A DNA stretch of 64,000 bases. It comes from Hydnum rufescens UP504. Lineage: Eukaryota > Basidiomycota > Agaricomycetes > Cantharellales > Hydnaceae. A program made the translations under genes and the position numbers. The notes beneath the pieces were generated by a model. That model made no database searches. It had not been told where the DNA came from and saw only the letters and a list, made by a program, of their open reading frames with translations. The stretch is taken from the NCBI GenBank assembly GCA_014904985.1, contig MU129044.1:37498-101497 (forward strand). The letters run 5' to 3'. Numbering within the stretch: position 1 is the first letter of the stretch; each line of letters opens with the position of its first letter. Below are positions 43,449 through 55,127 of the stretch, one piece after another.

Positions 43449-44788
43449 ATGAAATTCGGCGACGACAAGCCTTCTGCGGCAGATAGCGAGCGTCTTTCTG
43501 ATGCTGTGGATAGAGGCAAGCTAGTTCGCCCTTCTTCCCTCCTGTCGCGCTGCTGATGCGGTTTTGGCCATACCTCATAGTCAATGCTCTCAAAGGCCAA
43601 TTGACCCCACCAATCACTACATGGGATACCGAGCCAGCGTTTGATAGCGATAAAGACAAGTCGCAGTTCAGGAAATTCGAAGACGCGTGTAACAGCGTGA
43701 AAGCCTTCTATGCCGTGAGTGTTATATGCGCAGCGCATCATCATTTCACGTTCGTGTCTTATGTCTGAATGTTCCCACGCCCGTAGGAACAGCACGAGAA
43801 GCAGACAGTGAAATTTAACATTGAGGCCCGTATTGCTTTCCATTCGCAGAAACGTGCCCGCATGTCTGTCTGGGCAGCGATGGAGATGCTTAATACGATG
43901 CTCTGACGCATCCGACCCAGATACGGATGTTCCCCAGATCGAGCATCTTCTGCAGACTGCTGAGGCTATGCGGCGGGATGGGAAACCGGAATGGATGCAG
44001 GTTGTTGGGTTGACCCACGATCTGGGCAAACTCCTTAGTTTTTTCGGGACAGAGTACGCGAACCCTCGTCCCTGCTATATCGATGCGATACTGATTATAC
44101 TCCATTGCATCTCATATACCTAGTGGACAGTGGGCTGTCGTGGGCGTATGTCTCTGGCTGCTTTATTTCGTTATCGATTTGCTGACCCCCGGTGTAGGAT
44201 ACTTTCGTTGTGGGCTGCAAGTTTGACGAAAGGGTTATCTTTCATGAGACATTTGCCGCAAACCCAGGATTCGAAGGATCCTGTATATTCAACAGTCAAT
44301 GGATTTTACGCTGTATATCCTTCCGCTTCGTATCTCCATTACTCGCATATTGACATTTATTTCCAACAAGGCTGGATGTGGGCTTGATAATGTGATGCTC
44401 AGCTGGGGCCATGACGAGGTTTGTTCGTCCGCTTTGCTATCAAATACAATTAACGCAGCCCCAAATAGTATCTGTACCATGTATTCAGGGAACAGAGCTC
44501 TCTACCTGAGGAAGGCCTGGCCATGATTCGCTACCATAGCTTTTATCCGTAAGTCTCTCGCGATTCTTGGAGCTCACATTGATGAATGGATGGCTTGCTA
44601 GATGGCACCGGGAAGGTGCATACATGCATCTTATGGACTCGCGTGACTACAAGCACCTCGAAGCAGTCCGTGCCTTCAACCCATACGATCTCTACTCCAA
44701 GTCCAACGAACGCGTGCGCGTGGCAGAGTTGAAGCCTTACTACCAAAACCTGATAGCAAAATTTTTCCCGAATGAAATTGATTGGTAG
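43449..44788 (+). CDS. myo-Inositol oxygenase, copy 1 (two apparent frameshifts)
   Basis: MIOX oxidises myo-inositol to D-glucuronate with a di-iron HD-domain centre in the cytosol. Visible family blocks are [137 protein letters not shown] and FNPYDLYSK...AELKPYY...FPNEIDW. All six metal-ligand positions appear present: His in QIEHL, His-Asp in THDLGK, His in WGHDE, His in RYHSFYP, Asp in PYDLY. Introns are short. The first may use a GC-AG donor (GAG|GCAAGC). One extra base near 43905 (LNT to DASDPD) and one near 44268 (ANP to DSKDPV) break the frame. Copy 2 has the second site correct. Could be a pseudogene or sequence error. Confidence 0.85.
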
Positions 44789-45274
44789 CCATGCATACCA
44801 ATGTGGGTTCCTCATACGCGAATATAGGGATTGTGGTCCGTTGTAGAAGTTTTTGCTGTAATTTGGGCTTTAGATTGACTTGAAGGGCTTCACGGTGGAT
44901 AGCGGTTAGAACGCAGATGGGGAGGGATTGACTCCTGGAGACGCAGCTGTGACGTAGAAGGCTAAATACATGATTAATTGCCCCCCGTCATTCCGACAGG
45001 CCGGCTGCTCCAGCTCCTCAACTTTAACACTTTACAGTGCCTCGCTGTTCCGCTCCGCACCGCACCGCAGCCATCACACACTGCGGATGTCATTCAGATA
45101 CAGGAGAGGAAGCGATACGAGGCCGTGCGGTCCATTTGCCGAGGCAGCACAGCCACCATTCCGCCCTTGGAGCAAGTTATAAACCAAGTTGTTCTAATCC
45201 TCATACCTTCGTCTCTTCCACTTTCATACCCATTCCTTCCATATTCATCTAGACCTCTTATTGATCATATCTAC

Positions 45275-46167
45275 ATGCACGCCCAACGTCTTCTTTGTGC
45301 TGTGGCCTCGCTCGGTGCTTTCGTTGGTGTCTCAGCTGCACCAAATCCTATGCCCGCCCCCTTAGGGGAGGAAAAACGTCAATGTATGTATCGTTTGACT
45401 ATCCACATAGAGCCATAGCCAATATTATTTATTGTAGTCGGTGAACTGACATCCTTGGGTATGTGGCCCATCACCTTGTTCGCACCATTAAGCTTATGCA
45501 GCAAACCATAGCCGGAAGCATCATCAGTGATGCTGCTAGCATCTTTACGGACGTCACTTCTGTCGGAGGAAAAGCGTTCACCGTCATTACTGAAGCCGGT
45601 CACGATGCATTCACCCTGGCGACAGGTAGGTGGCACCGAGGCGATGCAGATATGAAGTTGCCTGAGTTCCGTTCTATATTTGTGATAGGCGCTGGCGGAG
45701 TAGTTACGAGTGTCGCGGGATCTGTTTTCACGGTGGCGACAGCGGCTGGCGGATCTATCGCAGGAAAAGTATTCACTGATATAACGAGTGCGTTCACTGA
45801 GTTTGTTCTGCTCGTTGGGCGATCTCACCTCCCGCCGTTTGCTGTAGGCCTTGGTGGTCATGAGTTTACTGTGGTGTCTGATCAGGCGGGGCATCCTTGC
45901 GACCCTCGCGGTATCCGGTGCCGGGGTCGTCACTTCAGTGGGAGCCAGTGTTTATACAGCAGCAACCTCCCTCCCGTACGTGGATCTGCGTTGAGTTTCT
46001 AGTGTTGAGTTGACGGATTTAATTAATATCCATGCAGCACAAATACCGTCGGGTCTAACAGTGCTGCGAGGTTTGGCACCGCCGCGCCGTGGCTCCCTGC
46101 TCCAATCATCATTGCGCTAGGCTCTATAGCAGCGGGTGCGATGCTGGGCGCCGGGACTGTCATCTAA
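45275..46167 (+). CDS. Secreted Ala/Gly/Thr-rich repeat protein, copy 1
   Basis: A signal peptide (MHAQRLLCAVASLGAFVGVS) is followed by APNPMPAPLGEEKRQ with a Kex2-like KR site. About five introns then separate short exons that read DVTSVGGKAFTVITEAG, AGGVVTSVAGSVFTVATAAG and SLGGHEFTVVSDQAG. The next exon should read AGVVTSVGASVYTAAT. This shows an internal duplication of roughly 45 residues (D-x-T-S-x-G-G-x-x-F-T-V...). The C-terminus APWLPAPIIIALGSIAAGAM is hydrophobic up to the stop, as in GPI-anchor signals. One extra base near 45890 (GGGCATCC versus GGGCACC in copy 2) shifts the frame in this copy. I do not recognise the family. A cell-surface or secreted role is inference. Confidence 0.6.
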
Positions 46168-47300
46168 ACTGCCAGGGGAATGAGTCCACAGCCGATGCCG
46201 AGATCGGCGCCATCTCCCAGTCTACAGCCGGGATCAAGGCCGGGATCCGTAGTTACGGGTCTTATGTAATGAAAGCGGCAGCATTCGAGCACATCTTTCG
46301 CCCACCCACCTCTTGTATTGTATAGGGTATGATTTATACTATATACAGCCTGCTTTGATCCCTTTTATTCTTCAATTCCATTACCTTGCCTTCGTTTAAA
46401 AGGATATTTCGCAACTCGTGGATCGGACCATTTACTCTGGCAGTGTCACTTTCCTTTGTTTCATTCGATCTAGTCATTCAATACCAGATTTCATCCTCGC
46501 TTAGTGAACTCAGCCTACTCTGTTAACGGGCCCACGCGAGGACGAAAGAAGATTTCCTCGGATCAGGGCTCGACTCCAGCGCTTTATTTCTTCTTTTGCC
46601 ACATCATTAACAGCACCCATCTGTCTCCATGTTACCCATACTGTATTATACAGCTTATCCAATGCCTTCATGACCCCGTAAATTTTACTCTGTTCCTTGG
46701 TCTAGTACACCACTCTTAGTGTGCAATTCTTGAAGTACGCACAAATAGAGCTTAACTTACCACGTTTCTAGTTTCATTGATTACCGAGATACATCTGGCA
46801 CCATCACGATCGCTAACCGCACCCGATGCTTGTCATTCGCTACATAGCTTCATCACAAGACTCGTGGTATTGCCGAGAACGTTCCCGCGATCCTCTAATG
46901 CGATATTCCACAGCCGGCTCTGTATATATCATCCTAGCATTGACACGTAGCTAAGTACCGGAGTAGAGCACAGGCGATTGTTGTAATTGGCACCCAAAAC
47001 GAACCCGAAGAAAGCAACGATCCGAAGAAGAAAAATGATCACAGGGGTAGATGGTACATCGTGCATTTGCGTAGTATGAGAACGTCAGACAACGAGAAAG
47101 GCACGAAACGGTAGTGAAAATCGCAGAAAACAGACAGATGATATGAATGAAGTTGAGGTCCAATGAAATCGGGAGTCGTAAGAATCGTAATAGACATTCG
47201 GGCGCGAAGGATGGGTAAGACACATTTTTCGGAACGGATACCGAGGGTCTTGGTCTCTTTTCAAAAGGACAAACGAACGATGTGATCGTAACATACCCTC
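46168..47300. other. Intergenic; carries a motif shared with other sites
   Basis: At 46533-46605 CCACGCGAGGACGAAAGAAG, GGATCAGGGCTCGACTC and CTTTATTT recur in the same order near 60152-60215 and, diverged, at 11688-11745 and (inverted) 19130-19190. A minus frame at 46951-47223 (Cys/Phe-rich) has a close counterpart at 60451-60834 and may be a last exon or UTR of the membrane-protein gene. Confidence 0.5.
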
Positions 47301-47309
47301 CCGGGGACG

Positions 47310-48200
47310 TGACTTCTATCCGGCGGGCATGCTCTTGCCTGAAGAAGTTCGTGTTATCGTCCGCGGCGAACGTTTCAAGCCTACGCGGAATACCGAAACG
47401 ACATCAGTGAGTCGTGTGGACATGGTATAGAAAGTTAGGACCCAATTCACCTGTCGTCCCGCGTTCCTCGGAATTGATAGGAAGATCCTCATCTTCTGGC
47501 AACTCTGGCAATGCTATGGTCTTCATCGAATTTTGCAAGTCTACTGCTGAATACCGAAGCAACATCAGCGAGTCAGGCCAATATAAGATGGAAGATTGGG
47601 AAATCAATTGACCTATAATCTCGTGGTCTCCAGAATCGATGAGATTTTCTTCAAGGCGCTCTGGGGGTGTCATCGTCAGCAGCGAATGTTTCAAGGCTAC
47701 GGCAGAATACCAAGACAATATCAGCGATGCCGGCGAACACCGTATGGAAAATTAGGACTCAATCCACCTGTAGCCCCGCTGTCCTTGGAATTCATAGGGA
47801 GACCCTCATCCTCTGGCTGCTCCAGCAATGTTGTTGTCCGCATCAAATTTTGCAAGTCTACGGCTGAATACCGAAGCAAGCAGCAGCAAGTCAGGCGAAT
47901 ATGGGATGAAAGATTGAGCAATCAATTGACCTGTGGTCTCGCGGTCCCCAGAATTGATAAAGAGATTCTCTTCAAGTTGTTCTGGGGGTGTTATCGTCTG
48001 CTGCGAACTTTTCAAGCCTACGGCGGAATACCAAGTAATATCAGTTACTCGGATGTGTTATGAAACATTGGGAAATCAATCGACCTGTCATCTCGTGGAC
48101 CTCAGAATCGAAAAGGACATGTGCATCTTCCAACCGCTCTGGGACATCGAGAGTCGAATTTTTGTACCTGAGCAGGGAATATTCAGAGCTTTGAGATCGC
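47310..48200 (-). repeat. Tandem array of exon-like modules, copy 1
   Basis: About five modules of roughly 130-170 bp repeat here. On the minus strand each reads YSAVDLQN.M.T..LPE.PED followed by P.NS...GTTG, bounded by a CTTCGGTATTCAG acceptor-like and an ACAGGTGAATTG donor-like sequence. Modules differ by substitutions while the borders are kept. They follow the stop of the membrane protein gene on the same strand, so they may be alternative 3' exons, or a separate repeat. Confidence 0.6.
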
Positions 48201-48215
48201 CGTGATATCAAGTCC

Positions 48216-50627
48216 TCACATGACCATTGTACGTTCAGCGCGATGCCGCCGACCATCTCTTCCCAAATCTTCATCACCATCCCCAGCGATGATTCCAGGG
48301 AGGGATGATCCCCGGAGAAGGGAGATCATGTCCATTACGCTGCCATCCCTCACAGGCTCTTGTTGAATTCGAACACCGAGCATCGAGATCGCCGAAGCAA
48401 TTATCATTGCGATAACACAGATGCAACCAAGAATCAATTGGGAGGGATTGAGATCCAGTCGGCCGAAGAGCACTAGTTGAGTCCCCACAACGGGCCCTGT
48501 TGCCTCGCTCCACCATTGTGAGCCGGTGAGGTTACCGTTAGCTCGCCAGTGCTGGACCAGGAAGGAGTAATATAAGGCTGCAAAGCTGCTGAGCCAATCT
48601 TCTAGTGATGTCAAGGACCAGGTCTGATTGAGACTCTGTTCAAACCATGTAGGTGTTCCCCCAATAATCATGTCACCACTCGCTGCCTTGCAATATTGCG
48701 CAACGAACAGTAGATCCATGATGTATGACCACGAAGTCTCCATTGGGTTGGATGGTACCACTGATTTGATGAGGGGCGTTGTTGAATTTGTCATAGTCAT
48801 ATTGAAATTTGTCCTTTCGAGTCGGGTGTCACCGTCAGAGCGGACCCAAGCTGTCACATTGTGGACAGAGAGAGAGCAATGAATGGGCCAAATATAGAAT
48901 GTAACGTTCAGTGACTCCCGTTTGATTGGCCCTGCCAGTATCAGTATCCTGGGTTATTGAGTATGATCTTGTACATGCGGGACACTGGTCAACTCGCCTG
49001 AAGTAGAGTTCCCGACCCAACTCCAGACTTGGAATTGCTCAGTGGTAACTGCGAAATGGAATGTCTCCACCAGAGAGAGTTGAACTGAAATGAATCCGGG
49101 TGAAGGGAGATATAGGCAAGGGCAATTGCACCCATGTTATATGATTGGGGATCTGCATTGGATTGATTCAGAGGAAGATATAGTAACAGATCATTCACTT
49201 TAAAACTGTTAGTTGCAAAGTTGGCTGAGTATTCATTGGACAAGCTTACTCTGTTGATTAGGTGGTGCATCCATAGATTCCTTTTGTCCACCAAAATCAC
49301 CAGAAACACGACCTGAAATAGATCTCTGAGTCACTCAGTTGATGATGTAAACATCACAGTGGTGACATGAGATAGTGGGAACACCAGCTGAAGGTCAAAT
49401 GTAAGCATGTTCCAATATGCATCTGAAGAGGGATCTGGCTTGAACCCTGAACAGTATGTTAGTCATTGAGAATGTGAGAAATTCAAAATCAAAATACCAG
49501 GGTCATATGTGATATTGAATACATTGAGTGGGGAATTTGCAACTGATCCACATTGAACCACTGTCCTCTGAGCATATGGGTCCTCAAAGAGAACATTTCC
49601 TGTGTTGGCCTTTCTAACGTGCTGAACAAAGTCCTAGCAACAAAACCAACAAAGCAGGTGTACTGGTTAACCAAAGCCATGATTGCTTGATGCTCTTAGT
49701 GGACTTACGATCCATTATAGCCCACAGGAAGACCTATGCTGAAATTCCTCTGATCCCACAAGAATGGAATTGATTCTATTGCAGGAGTCAAATCATTTTG
49801 GGCCTCAGCTGATGGGCCAATGTGTGCCAAATTCCCAGGCATTTTCATGACTGAAGAATTAAATGGGACTGTTGCATTGACCACATCAACCATGATGACT
49901 GAGGGTGTTGAAATGTGAAGGAATGAAATGCTGGAAAAGAACACAAATGCCAGGACAAGTTGAAGTCGTGTTTGGAGATGATCTTGGTTTTGGAAGAGAG
50001 CCACCACTGCATAAATTATGCCATGCCAACTACCCAAAGTATCATGGAGGGATGCAACAGTTTGACCTAAACATTCAAATTAGATAAGTCAGCACACCCA
50101 GATACACACAAGAAAAAATTTAGGCAAACATTGCCGAATTGCCAGGTCTGATGCAATTGCCTGCACTGCAAAGGTAATCAAGGAGATGGTCCCCACTGCC
50201 CATGCTTGACTCAGGACTGACACCAACTGGTTCATCCAACCTAATCTTTTGATGCCAAACAAGCTGTGGTCAAACACATGAGTAGACCACAGCACAATTA
50301 GGATCAAATAGAAGGAGGCAAGAAACATAGCCACCATTATGTATATGATGAGATATGGCTGAAGACCAGTGGAGAGCCAAGGCATTTTGGGGGGAGATTG
50401 ACCACTTCGGGACAGTTGATCCAGTCCAGCTGATGATGAACCCCAGATGGATTCCATGTTTGACAAATGTTCATGCAAAGAACCAGCAGTATCCTAGTTA
50501 TGGTATTCAAGATGATCTCAAAGACTAAAGATACATAACAAGCTTACTAATGTGATGAGATGAGTTGCTGAGGAGGGAGTGGATTGCCTCTGATGTGTGG
50601 GATCAATATTAAGGGTGTCACCCTCAT
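48216..50627 (-). CDS. Multi-pass membrane protein, family copy A
   Basis: Starts near 50627 (MRVTPLILIPHIRGNPLPPQ). Exons encode a hydrophobic block (YLIIYIMVAMFLASFYLILI), a second (ISLITFAVQAIASDLAI) and a third (LQLVLAFVFFSSISFLHIST). A long N-glycosylation-rich ectodomain follows (NATVPFNSSVMKMPGNLAHI, NVTFYIWPIHCSLSVHNVTA, SLNQTWSLTSLEDWLSSFAA). The last membrane segment is ILGCICVIAMIIASAISML, followed by a cytoplasmic tail (VMDMISLLRGSSLPGIIAGD). Total is around 600 residues with several introns. The layout is like large, lineage-expanded basidiomycete membrane proteins of unknown function. Two paralogues (B, C) and the end of a fourth (D) are in this window. No obvious break was seen, but not every junction was checked. 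Confidence 0.6.
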
Positions 50628-50682
50628 ATCTACAAATGCATAGTCAACAAGGATCTATGACATGATGTCATTATAAATGATC

Positions 50683-52903
50683 TTACATGATCTGAGTGTC
50701 CACTGCATGAAGTCTTTGGAGCTTGTTATTGCCATTCATGATGACTGGGATAGGAAGAGACAAGTGATGGAACAGGGATATTAGGTTGAGCACTTGACCA
50801 TCTTGGATGGAATTATCAGAGGATTTAGACCATCTTGCAGCTACAATGAACACAAATATGAGAATAGAACACATAAGGAGTCCAATTATGAGGGGCAGAG
50901 TCTGCACAACTAGAAGAGCTGTGACAAAGGATCCTGAGGCCTGGGCTGGAGCAAAGATAGGAGTCCATTGGGCTCTAGGGGGAACTGCAGTGAAGGGAGT
51001 GCGCCAAAACTGGAGGAGCATAGCACAGGACAAAGATGATGCTGTTGCAAGCCGTTCACCAAGAAGGGCCAAGCTGTCATTGGTGCTATTGAGTCCAGAA
51101 AGGAACTGAAGTTGGATGGGTGTGAATTGCCCAGGTGACAAGAGCTGGTCATTGAGGAGAGGGGAAATAAAGTCAGCCCAGCCAGCCTCCCAGGGGTCAT
51201 CAGGTGTTTTTAAATGAATAAATGGTGTTGGAGTGGGAGTTGGTGAAGGTGGTGAGCTTTTCCACAGCAGAACATTGTCACCCCCCACCTCAGCAGTGAT
51301 GTTCTGAGAGAACATTGCACACCCAATGGGCCAGATATAGAATGTCACAAGCACATCTTCATGAAATGCATCTGAATTGACAGAAGTGAGAAAGAGTACA
51401 TCCCTTTCCCAGGGCAACTTACTTGTGGTATCATTATTTACAAAGCTCCAACTCTGAGTTTGGAGGACAGATTCCATTGGAGGTGCAAATTTGACTAAAG
51501 GATTGAGCTTGAGACTGTCATTTTGTGTTGATATATATGCAAAAGGCAGGACTGAAGTATTCTCAGTGAAGTCAAGATTCCAGAGAATGTCATTAACTAG
51601 AATGGGAAAAGAGAGTGAGAAACAGGCTTCTCATATAGGCCAGATAACAGACACCAGAATACAGGATGGGCACTCATTGATTGCTTGTTTCCTCCAAGTG
51701 CAAACAAACCACTACTCATGGGGATAATAAGCTCAGAAGTGAGCCATTCCACATCCCCAGGAGTTGGTTCCAAACCAGCTGTTAGGATGAAAGTGAGAGT
51801 ACTGTCATTCTGAGATTCATTGTGTATTTCTAAATTCATGCATCAGAAACTGAATGATCAAATTGATCAATATTATGGGTGCATACCAGGCTCTGAATAT
51901 GAAACATTGAATGAGTTGCCTGATACCCAAGGAAAGATACCACATCTGACAGAGAGGTCCCGGGCATACAGGTCCCAAAAGACAGTATCCTGAGCCCTAA
52001 TATGTGAGGGAGGACTGGGGAGAGTGCTGAATACCACACTGTAATATTTGATTGAGTCTATTAGTCCACACATCTTTATGGGATCAACAGCACATACGAT
52101 CCATTGACACCTGGTGGTAGCCCAAGGGTGGTGTTGGTACCAAGTTGAGGCCACATATAAGATACAACCTTGAAGGGGTCATCATATGTGTCATATAGCC
52201 CGAACCACATGTCCCTGCTGATGTTAAATGCTGTGGAGACTTCCAGTGAAAAGTTTAGAGGGGAATTGAAGGTTCCAATGGTGATGACTGCTGGTGTGAC
52301 AATGTGCAGAACCGACATGGCGCTGAAAAATGCCAAAGGAAGAAGAATGTGGAACCGAGTGCGGACGTCAAGATCCCGGCTTCTCCACACCCCAAGTATA
52401 GAGGAACTCAGCCCACGCCAAGCCGCCAAATTCTCATGCAATGCTGCAAGCGATTGGCCTTATTCGGTGTTAGACTGAATCTTTCACAAAGGAATCATTA
52501 AAAGACTGCACTTACTTCGCCGAATAATGGTATCGGAAGCCAGGAGTTGCATCACGTAGGATAGTATGATGAGGACGATAACGGTGGATGCCTGCGTGGT
52601 AACCGAGGCTATCTGAGAGACAGCACTAATCTTCCGTATGTCGAAGAGATGCTTCTCGAAGAAATGGGTGGCTTGAAGCAAAAGAATTGCGATGTTGAAG
52701 AGGACAAGACAGGAGAGGCAGAAGATACAGGTGTAGATGGCTGAGGCCCTCTGAGGGAAGAGGTTAGAGGCGGGAGGTGGGGGTTTCATGCAGAGACAGG
52801 GACGGCGGGATCGCTCGATGGATTGTGGGTACACTCGCTGGCAGGTCGATGTGCGGCTCAACGGGGGAGTTGTCGCGATAAGTGATTGAATGGTTCTGAT
52901 CAT
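50683..52903 (-). CDS. Multi-pass membrane protein, family copy B
   Basis: Starts MIRTIQSLIATTPPLSRTST (52903). Hydrophobic blocks are CIFCLSCLVLFNIAILLLQA, VIVLIILSYVMQLLASD and FHILLPLAFFSAMSVLHIVT. The ectodomain has NFSLEVSTAFNISRD and GVNGSYVLLIP. The last exon (51477-50683) has ADFISPLLNDQLLSPGQFTP, then the membrane segment TALLVVQTLPLIIGLLMCSI. Its tail VLNLISLFHHLSLPIPVIMN parallels the tail of copy A. It is more diverged from A and C than they are from each other. Only about 55 bp separate its stop from the start of copy A, in head-to-tail order. Function unknown. Confidence 0.6.
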
Positions 52904-53552
52904 GCGTCCATCACCTGTGCTGAATTGACTACTGCCGGATAATCCACATTTGGCTAGTTCTCGTATCTTGTTGAGAGCATTTTCTGCTATACCAATAGTA
53001 ATGTAATACGATGTGCCGTATTGGTCGAGATTTCCAATCCAATTGCACCCATTTTCGTTTTCGGACTAACGCCCGGGACTCGCCATCCGCTCCCATCATA
53101 GTGGGGGACCACTAGCTCGAAGGCTAGTGCACAGTACACCGCAGATAGGTAAGGACACATCTGGTACCATTCCCAGCTGCCCGGATACATAGGATGACGA
53201 AACGGATCGCGCACACCACGCCTTGTCTCGACGGTGGATCTCGACCTCATTGGTTTTTACGCGTGGCAGGTGGATGAGATATAGCCTCCAAGAGCCCGAC
53301 TGAAAATATTTATAGGTTGAGAGCGCGCTGCGGTGGGTGTAAGAAGAAGAGGTTGATATGGAATTGGGTATGTACCGTCCTAGTTCGTTTAGGGTCATGC
53401 ACACCGACGTCCGAACACCGAGAATGCGCAGGGAAAAGACGTAAGGGGTGCGATGAAGAAATTGTTGACCAAGCATGGCGACACCACTAATGCCAGCATG
53501 GTCTGACTTCAGTCAATCTTTGTCCTTTGTTGATCCCCTTTAGTGATGCCGA
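52904..53552. other. No gene recognised
   Basis: Upstream region of copy B. Minus frames (52987-53250, 53096-53476) overlap each other and have no domain. Confidence 0.4.
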
Positions 53553-54540
53553 AGTTCGGTTCGGTGCGGTTCAAGGCTGTTTTTGGCAAACCTGAACCTG
53601 AACCCAAGGTTCAGTTCGGTTCGGGTTCAGATGACTAAGCAATATTGCGGTTCAGGTTCGGTTTGGTTCGGTTTGGGTTCATCACAGGTTCACTAGGGTT
53701 GGGTTTTTGTACTATTGAAGTATACTATGCATGCAGCAATGATGTAGAAATGTAACAAAGAAGTTTGTAAGGAGTAAAGTGTTAGGAGACTAACAGATAT
53801 TTAGTGTCTAGGCATTGAAATATGACAGCATATCTTGATGTTCTGATGAAACAATGAGAAGATGGTGTTGAGTGGCTGCACTGTTAGATAGATACTGTAA
53901 GATCAGAACATATTGCGGGTGAATCGGCGTGATAGCCCAAGCCGACAAGCCCTAGACCACTCGTGACTCACGAGGCCACATCAGCATGAATCAACAAGCT
54001 AGCCAAATATTTCAGGGCCTGAAATGCACCCCCCACAATTGATATTTGTGGGTGGGAGTTGCCAGCTGTTGATCCTAGTCAAAGCAGCCAGGACACGGTA
54101 GGCAGCGACTGTCTCCGGAAGAGTGGCGGAAACCTCCGATCGCCGGTGGTGATTAGCAACAGCTGCAGCTTCATATTAGATTGTGTGTCACCTACTGCAG
54201 TTACTGTAAAATAATATATACTGCACGTCCCTAATGTTGTTACACATAGAACACAAAATTATATAATTCAATATAGGTTTTTGTGGTTCGAACCGGTGCA
54301 CCCGGTTCAAACAGGTTCACATGGGTTCACCAGCCAGCGGAACCTGGACCTGAACCTCATTTCGGGTTCAGGTAAATCTGTGAATGGTTCAGCTACTGGG
54401 GGGTCCGGTTCGGTCCGGTCTCACCTGTGTCAGAACCCACCCGCGGCATCCATCAATCCCCTCGACGGCACGAATGGGACCGAGCCGGCGACAACACAGA
54501 CTGCCCTGGTTCTGAGCAATGCACACTTGGTTCAGTAGAC
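53553..54540. mobile_element. GGTTC-rich repeat element (candidate non-autonomous transposon)
   Basis: Two GGTTCGG/GAACCTGAACC-rich blocks (53553-53700 and 54280-54425) flank about 580 bp of unrelated AT-rich DNA. Each block mixes direct GGTTCGGTTCGG with inverted TGAACC...GGTTCA copies. Paired arrays of a short motif at both ends are typical of subterminal repeats of hAT-like non-autonomous elements. No transposase, target duplication or exact termini could be fixed. Confidence 0.45.
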
Positions 54541-55127
54541 GCCAGGAAATATCAGCTCCAGCAATGTCGAGAATGTCTGAATCGGTTTGTTAATGAGGCT
54601 TGACGAAGCCGCGTGAATCAGGGATTGTTTGCACAAAAATTCCAGACCGACTTCGCCAGGTTCAATCCCGTACACGTTTCAATGGTTGCGAAGGGATAGG
54701 CGAGGAAGAGACGCCGAACAGGCGCGTGCCCGGTCCCAATAACCCGACAAGACATCAGGTAAATGTTGATCCTGCTCCCACCCGGCGCACTGTAATTTGA
54801 ATCCGATCGCTGCCCGGGTTGTTCCAGTTATTATTTTTTAAAGCAGTGCGAAGCTCAAATGGACGGCGGCGGTAGGAACAGCTCAAGTTTACGTGATCTC
54901 CGAGTCATTTCCGTTTTTTGGCACGATGTACGGCCTTCCAAAGATTGATTATTGTGAATCACTGAGAGGAGCCATCTTACCTGCTTATGAAGAGCAGCTC
55001 GAAAAATCTTACGCCCAAAGAACAGCGCGAACTAGAGCGCCGCTCATCCGCCGGTGGGGCACGAGCGTTGGCGTCTAGAGTCGACCGCCCAATGGGTTAG
55101 GCTCAACAAATCGGATTTCCTGTACTG
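54541..55127. other. No gene recognised before the gap
   Basis: A short plus frame at 54893-55078 reads RGAILPAYEEQLEKSYAQRT and may be the end of a small gene, but nothing identifies it. Confidence 0.3.

Larger units (their letters stand above)
43900..50830. repeat. Segmental duplication, copy 1
   Basis: Same gene order as 57015-64000: inositol oxygenase, secreted repeat protein, motif-bearing spacer, exon-like modules (minus), membrane protein (minus), next membrane protein (minus). The offset is about 13.1-13.3 kb throughout, so collinearity is preserved with small indels. Confidence 0.88.

Noticed and set aside
54284..54310. tRNA B-box-like GGTTCGAACC in the GGTTC-rich element
   Set aside because: It is one of many copies of the element's short motif and has no tRNA context.
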